Below, in pieces: positions 60,584 through 64,000 of a stretch of 64,000 nucleotides of DNA. The position numbers and the translations under genes were made by a program. The notes under the pieces are model-generated. The model saw nothing but the letters and a program-made list of their open reading frames with translations. It was not told the origin of the DNA and searched no databases. The stretch spans positions 1 to 64,000 of the forward strand of contig NW_027331841.1 in assembly GCF_033568475.1 (NCBI RefSeq), in the 5' to 3' direction. Positions within the stretch are counted from its first letter, which is position 1. The number at the start of each line of letters is the position of its first letter. Source of the DNA: Henckelia pumila (taxonomy: Eukaryota > Streptophyta > Magnoliopsida > Lamiales > Gesneriaceae).

Positions 60584-62136
60584 GATATCAAAAATATATT
60601 TTCAACAAAGTAACCGGCAACAATGCAATCACAGTAACACACAAATAAATAATCAATTAATGAGCAAACTAAAGTTAGAGATAGCACCGAGTGGCAGCTG
60701 GTGGCAGATGAGAAGATAAGGCAAGCTGCGGCGATAATCAAAACCAGCGGCTCGGTAGTGTTCTGAGATGAGAGTGATGGCGGCGATGTGAAGATCGACG
60801 ACGTCGCTGGAAGAGATGGAGGTGAGCGGGCGGCTGCATGAATCGAAAACAGCGGCGGAGTGTAGTTTGCACGGCGAAGATGGGAAGTAACGACGCTGCT
60901 GTTCCGGGAGATGCAGGAAGGAGTGATGCACGGTGATCTTCTGGATGGTGGATGCAGTGATGTTGTAGAGATGAACAGTAGCGAGATATCAGACGGCCCG
61001 TGATCTGTGACGAGGAAGATGATACGATGGAGAACGCTGTAAGCGCACGTACTGAAGATTGCAGGTGGTAGGCGGTGATGAGGGACGAGCAGCGGCGGCC
61101 TGTGATGGGCTATAAGAAGACGGATGCTGGTGATCGTTCATCGCGATCATGAAGGTGATGCGGTGGTGTTCTGAGGAAGATGGCGGTGTACGGAGATGGA
61201 GGCTGTGGTGAAAAGGAGAGGCAGCGGTGTTGTGATGGGGAAGATGATTACCGGTGATGAACAGCAGCGGGATGGATCCTAGTGGCGTGCTCGTGAAGGA
61301 GAAAAACAGCAGCAGGGGATGTGTGATGGAAAATATGGGTAGTGCGCAGTGATGCGGATGATGCATAGGCGGCGATGATCTGGAGGAGTCGCGGCCTACA
61401 GAGGAAAACAGACAGCGGTGTGAAGGTGCCGAACAGCAATAGCGACCCTGTTGTGATGGTGAAGATGATGGTTCGGCGCTGGGGTTATGTAATTTAGACG
61501 ATCGGTGATGAAGAAGAGATAAGAGAGCGAAGCGGCGGAGTCCTGTAAGCAAAAAAAAACAAAACTGAGAAGAATGAGAAGGACAGGGCGGCTCCAAGAA
61601 AGAAAAAGAAGATTTACTCGATTAACCCTTATTTTGATTATTATTATTAACGTAATTAATATTAAAAAAACAAAAAACAAATTCCTAACTTTTTTTTTAA
61701 ACAGAACATAATATTTTATAGGGCGTGGGCACGCCTTATAGAAATTTATTTTCTGAAAATTTTAAGCTTTTTGAAGAGAAAAATTGATTTTTTTGTACAA
61801 AAAATGATTTTTCATAGGGCGTGGAGACGCCTTGTAGAAAAATATTTTCTCAATTTTTTTTTTCAAAAGCAAGCATAAAGAAATGATAAATAAGAATAAT
61901 AAAAAAAAACGTTGGGTTGCCTTCCAAAAGCGCAATTTTTTTGCGTCGTTATACTCGACGTTACCAATCCCCTCAAGTTGTGGAATAATCAGGATTTGCT
62001 AACTCGATCTCCATCTATGACACACTTTCATCTTCACAAAACACATTCAGTCGATGTCCATTCACTTTGAAAATTTTCTCTGTATCCAAAATAATTAAAT
62101 AACAAGAACTCGAAAGAAATAATTATAAACACCGTT
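60584..62136 (-). other. Long leader between PBS and ORF1 of the Athila-related element
   Basis: On the minus strand this is a C-, T- and A-rich low-complexity stretch whose accidental frames give Ser/His/Pro-rich peptides, such as a 202-codon frame at 60989-61597. I do not regard them as genes. A GGCGTGGNNACGCC motif occurs twice (61722-61735 and 61818-61831). A block TTGGGTTGCCTTCC...GCGTCGTTATACTCGACG at 61914-61958 looks like a conserved leader element. Confidence 0.55.
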
Positions 62137-62156
62137 CCCCGGCAACGGCGCCAAAA
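62136..62156 (-). other. Primer binding site (tRNA-Asp type) of the Athila-related element
   Basis: On the minus strand TGGCGCCGTTGCCGGGGA follows the LTR end after a few A/T bases. This is the classic Athila-lineage PBS. Confidence 0.8.
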
Positions 62157-62158
62157 TT

Positions 62159-63582
62159 TGATGGGCCTGTCGTTAGCCAACAAACTTAAAATTCCTACTC
62201 CCTAACAAAATGAGTATAGTAATGAGCAGAGTCGAATCCACAAGGAACATATATTTATTTCTTTCAAGTAAATTTAACTAATGAGGGGGTTTTGATATGC
62301 AGTTGAAATAAAAATAAAATAAGCAAGAATTAAATAAATGAGATGAACAATAAAAAGATATTAAATTCAATAATTAAACAAACTGTGATTCAAGGAATTT
62401 TCGTATTTCAATTATATCACTGGTCATCGGCTAACAAATAATTTATTCATGCAGTTTCTAGCAATTAACCTTAAAATCAAAGGGATAGCCACTAAGATTT
62501 TTGTGTTCTCCTATTTTAATTAACCAAACCCAGCATCTAGTCAAAACTTATCAATAACCAACTGGGCACGATAGCGTTCATATTGATTAAAAATAGCTTT
62601 TCGATTTGTGAAAACAGTTAATCCTAAAATCTAACAATCGAGATAGCTGCAATTGTTAAATTTAGTTTCGTTGATTTATTTAGATCAAACATGTTATGAT
62701 AGCACAACATATCTAATCTATCGCTACTCAAGTACCAATCATTCATGATAATTACGGATCACTGAATTCATGGATAGCATTCAAAAGACGTAAAATCAAT
62801 TAATTTGTCAGATTAATCGACTCACAACTTTCATGAAATAAATAATAAATTAACCAATACTAGAAACAAACAAGAATATCAATTCAAACTCAAAATCTCA
62901 CAGTGATGAATCGAAATACAAGAAATATTTCTTGAATCAGAACTAAAAACTTAGCCAAACATAGTTGGCTTCATAATTCTCTAGAACTGTAAACGATCAA
63001 ACCTAAAAATTATGAAGAGGAAAAGAGAAGAACTCTGGCCGTGCAGAGCGTGCAGAAGGAGGCAGAAATCTCTAGAAATCCCTAAACTAACGTGTAAAAC
63101 TAAGAAAAAAGGAAAAAAAAATTAAAATCCCAAAAATTCAAAAGAGATAAAGTCTAACTAAAAAAAGATAATGTAGAGATATTTGTTTTTAAATAGAAAA
63201 TCTCCAACTATCTTTATTTATCTAGAAGAAAATTTTTTTTTCAAAAGTCTTCCATAAATTAAATACCATATTTAGAATTACTAAAATATGATATTTTCTT
63301 TTCAAATTCTAAAATCTTCAATCTCCCACCAGACAGTAAAAACGTAGTAACACAGCGCGCCTACGCCTTGCTCCAAATCCTCTTCTAGTTTGTTCAATTT
63401 CTCAAAATTTCTCTTGGCAACTCCAAATGTGATATAATTCAACTCTTTTAGCCCAAATTTTGTCTAAGATCATCAAAATTCCTCAAACTACAAAACACAA
63501 CAAATATGCACCAATTAACATATGCAAAAGATAAAAACCCGAAAAATATGACACTAAAAATATAAATATTATGAACCTATCA
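62159..63582 (-). repeat. 5' LTR of the Athila-related element
   Basis: Runs TGATGGGCCTGTCG to ATGAACCTATCA and parallels 56572-58002 with many base differences and small indels. The same GC-rich motif is present (GCGCGCCTACGCC, 63355-63367). Confidence 0.85.
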
Positions 63583-64000
63583 ATATGAAATGCATTCATA
63601 ACAGCATTGGTACGTTTGGTTGATCGTTATTAAATATTCTTTAAAGGCAAATTTTGGAGTTACAATTTGGTAATTTATTTTTAATGAATAATATATAATA
63701 TATGAGGCCGTTGAGGTTGGAATTAGAATCCAAGGGGGGGTGGCGTGGCTTTGAAATTGCCTGATCCAAAAAAGCTTGTTGGCATCTGATGCCAACTGGG
63801 GGTAATCTTTCTTTCTTTTTTCTTTTTTAATCCAACCACCCAATGAATACAGATTTAGGTTCGCTATTCACTTATTTTCTTTTCACCTAATAATCAGCTG
63901 TTGCTGTCGTTCGATTCCCACTAAAAAATCTTGAATTAACACAGTAATTAAATCGCACCGAACAAATCCTGTACACTCGACTTCTTTTTAACATGAAGAC
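63583..64000. other. Intergenic DNA at the window end
   Basis: No gene is visible. A G-run (GGGGGGGTGGCG) occurs near 63734. Confidence 0.6.

Larger units (their letters stand above)
56572..63582 (-). mobile_element. Pol-less Athila-related LTR retrotransposon
   Basis: 7.0-kb element with LTRs of 1431 and 1424 bp ending TGATAGGT/ACCTATCA. A tRNA-Asp-type PBS next to the high-coordinate LTR sets minus-strand orientation, and a purine tract precedes the other LTR. The 4.2-kb interior has one long ORF resembling Athila ORF1 and no protease, RT or integrase motifs in any frame that I could see. The LTRs are visibly diverged, so it is not a new insertion. Flanks AAATT and ATATG do not form a target duplication. 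Confidence 0.78.

Noticed and set aside
60989-61597. 202-codon Ser/His/Pro-rich frame
   Set aside because: Low-complexity leader of the Athila-related element; several overlapping frames are equally open, and composition explains the length.
1-64000. CRISPR arrays, phage-defence or other bacterial-type systems, tRNA and rRNA genes
   Set aside because: No regularly spaced repeats, no operon-like gene packing and no rRNA or tRNA signatures were seen; the gene structures are those of a plant nuclear genome.

Overview
The window is nuclear DNA of a flowering plant. Spliced genes have canonical GT/AG introns, the intergenic DNA is AT-rich, plant-only families are present (DYW-type PPR, GEX1, CEP, NHL), and there are large Ty3/gypsy elements primed by initiator tRNA-Met. 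A eudicot is clear. An asterid such as a Lamiales species is only a guess.

Layout. 0.9-4.5 kb: a seven-exon PMT21-type methyltransferase gene on the minus strand, with an intron in its 5' UTR. 4.6-14.9 kb: mostly non-coding, with one doubtful small transcription unit (10.6-11.8 kb), a MITE-like element, a hairpin and a possible Z-DNA tract. 15-21.9 kb is the gene-rich part: GEX1 (plus, six coding exons), a tail-to-tail DYW PPR gene close to Arabidopsis At3g14330/CREF3 (minus), and an NHL/LEA_2 membrane protein gene (minus). 22.2-40.2 kb: one old Tekay/Del-like gypsy element on the minus strand, whose 5' LTR is split by a younger, complete Tekay-like element (29230-39086, 5-bp target duplication ATATG, 2.4 and 2.6 kb LTRs). 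40.2-50 kb: AT-rich spacer with a non-autonomous hAT element (8-bp target duplication), a CEP peptide-hormone gene and a probable copia solo LTR. 50.0-56.5 kb: a three-exon long-chain fatty alcohol oxidase gene whose 3.3-kb second intron is full of MITEs, including one Mutator-like MITE inserted in another. 56.6-63.6 kb: an Athila-related LTR element with 1.43-kb LTRs, a tRNA-Asp-type primer site and only one ORF (ORF1-like, no pol).

The host genes are not functionally linked and there is no cluster. They act in pectin methylation/Golgi, gamete nuclear fusion, plastid RNA editing, membrane/defence, peptide signalling and lipid oxidation. The biological interest lies in the transposons: a likely spliced gag/pol junction in the younger gypsy element, stop codons in the older one that look like CHG-methylation decay, nested Mutator-like MITEs with intact 9-bp target duplications, and a pol-less Athila-type element that keeps its cis signals. 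I found no CRISPR, phage-like or bacterial-type system and no tRNA or rRNA genes.
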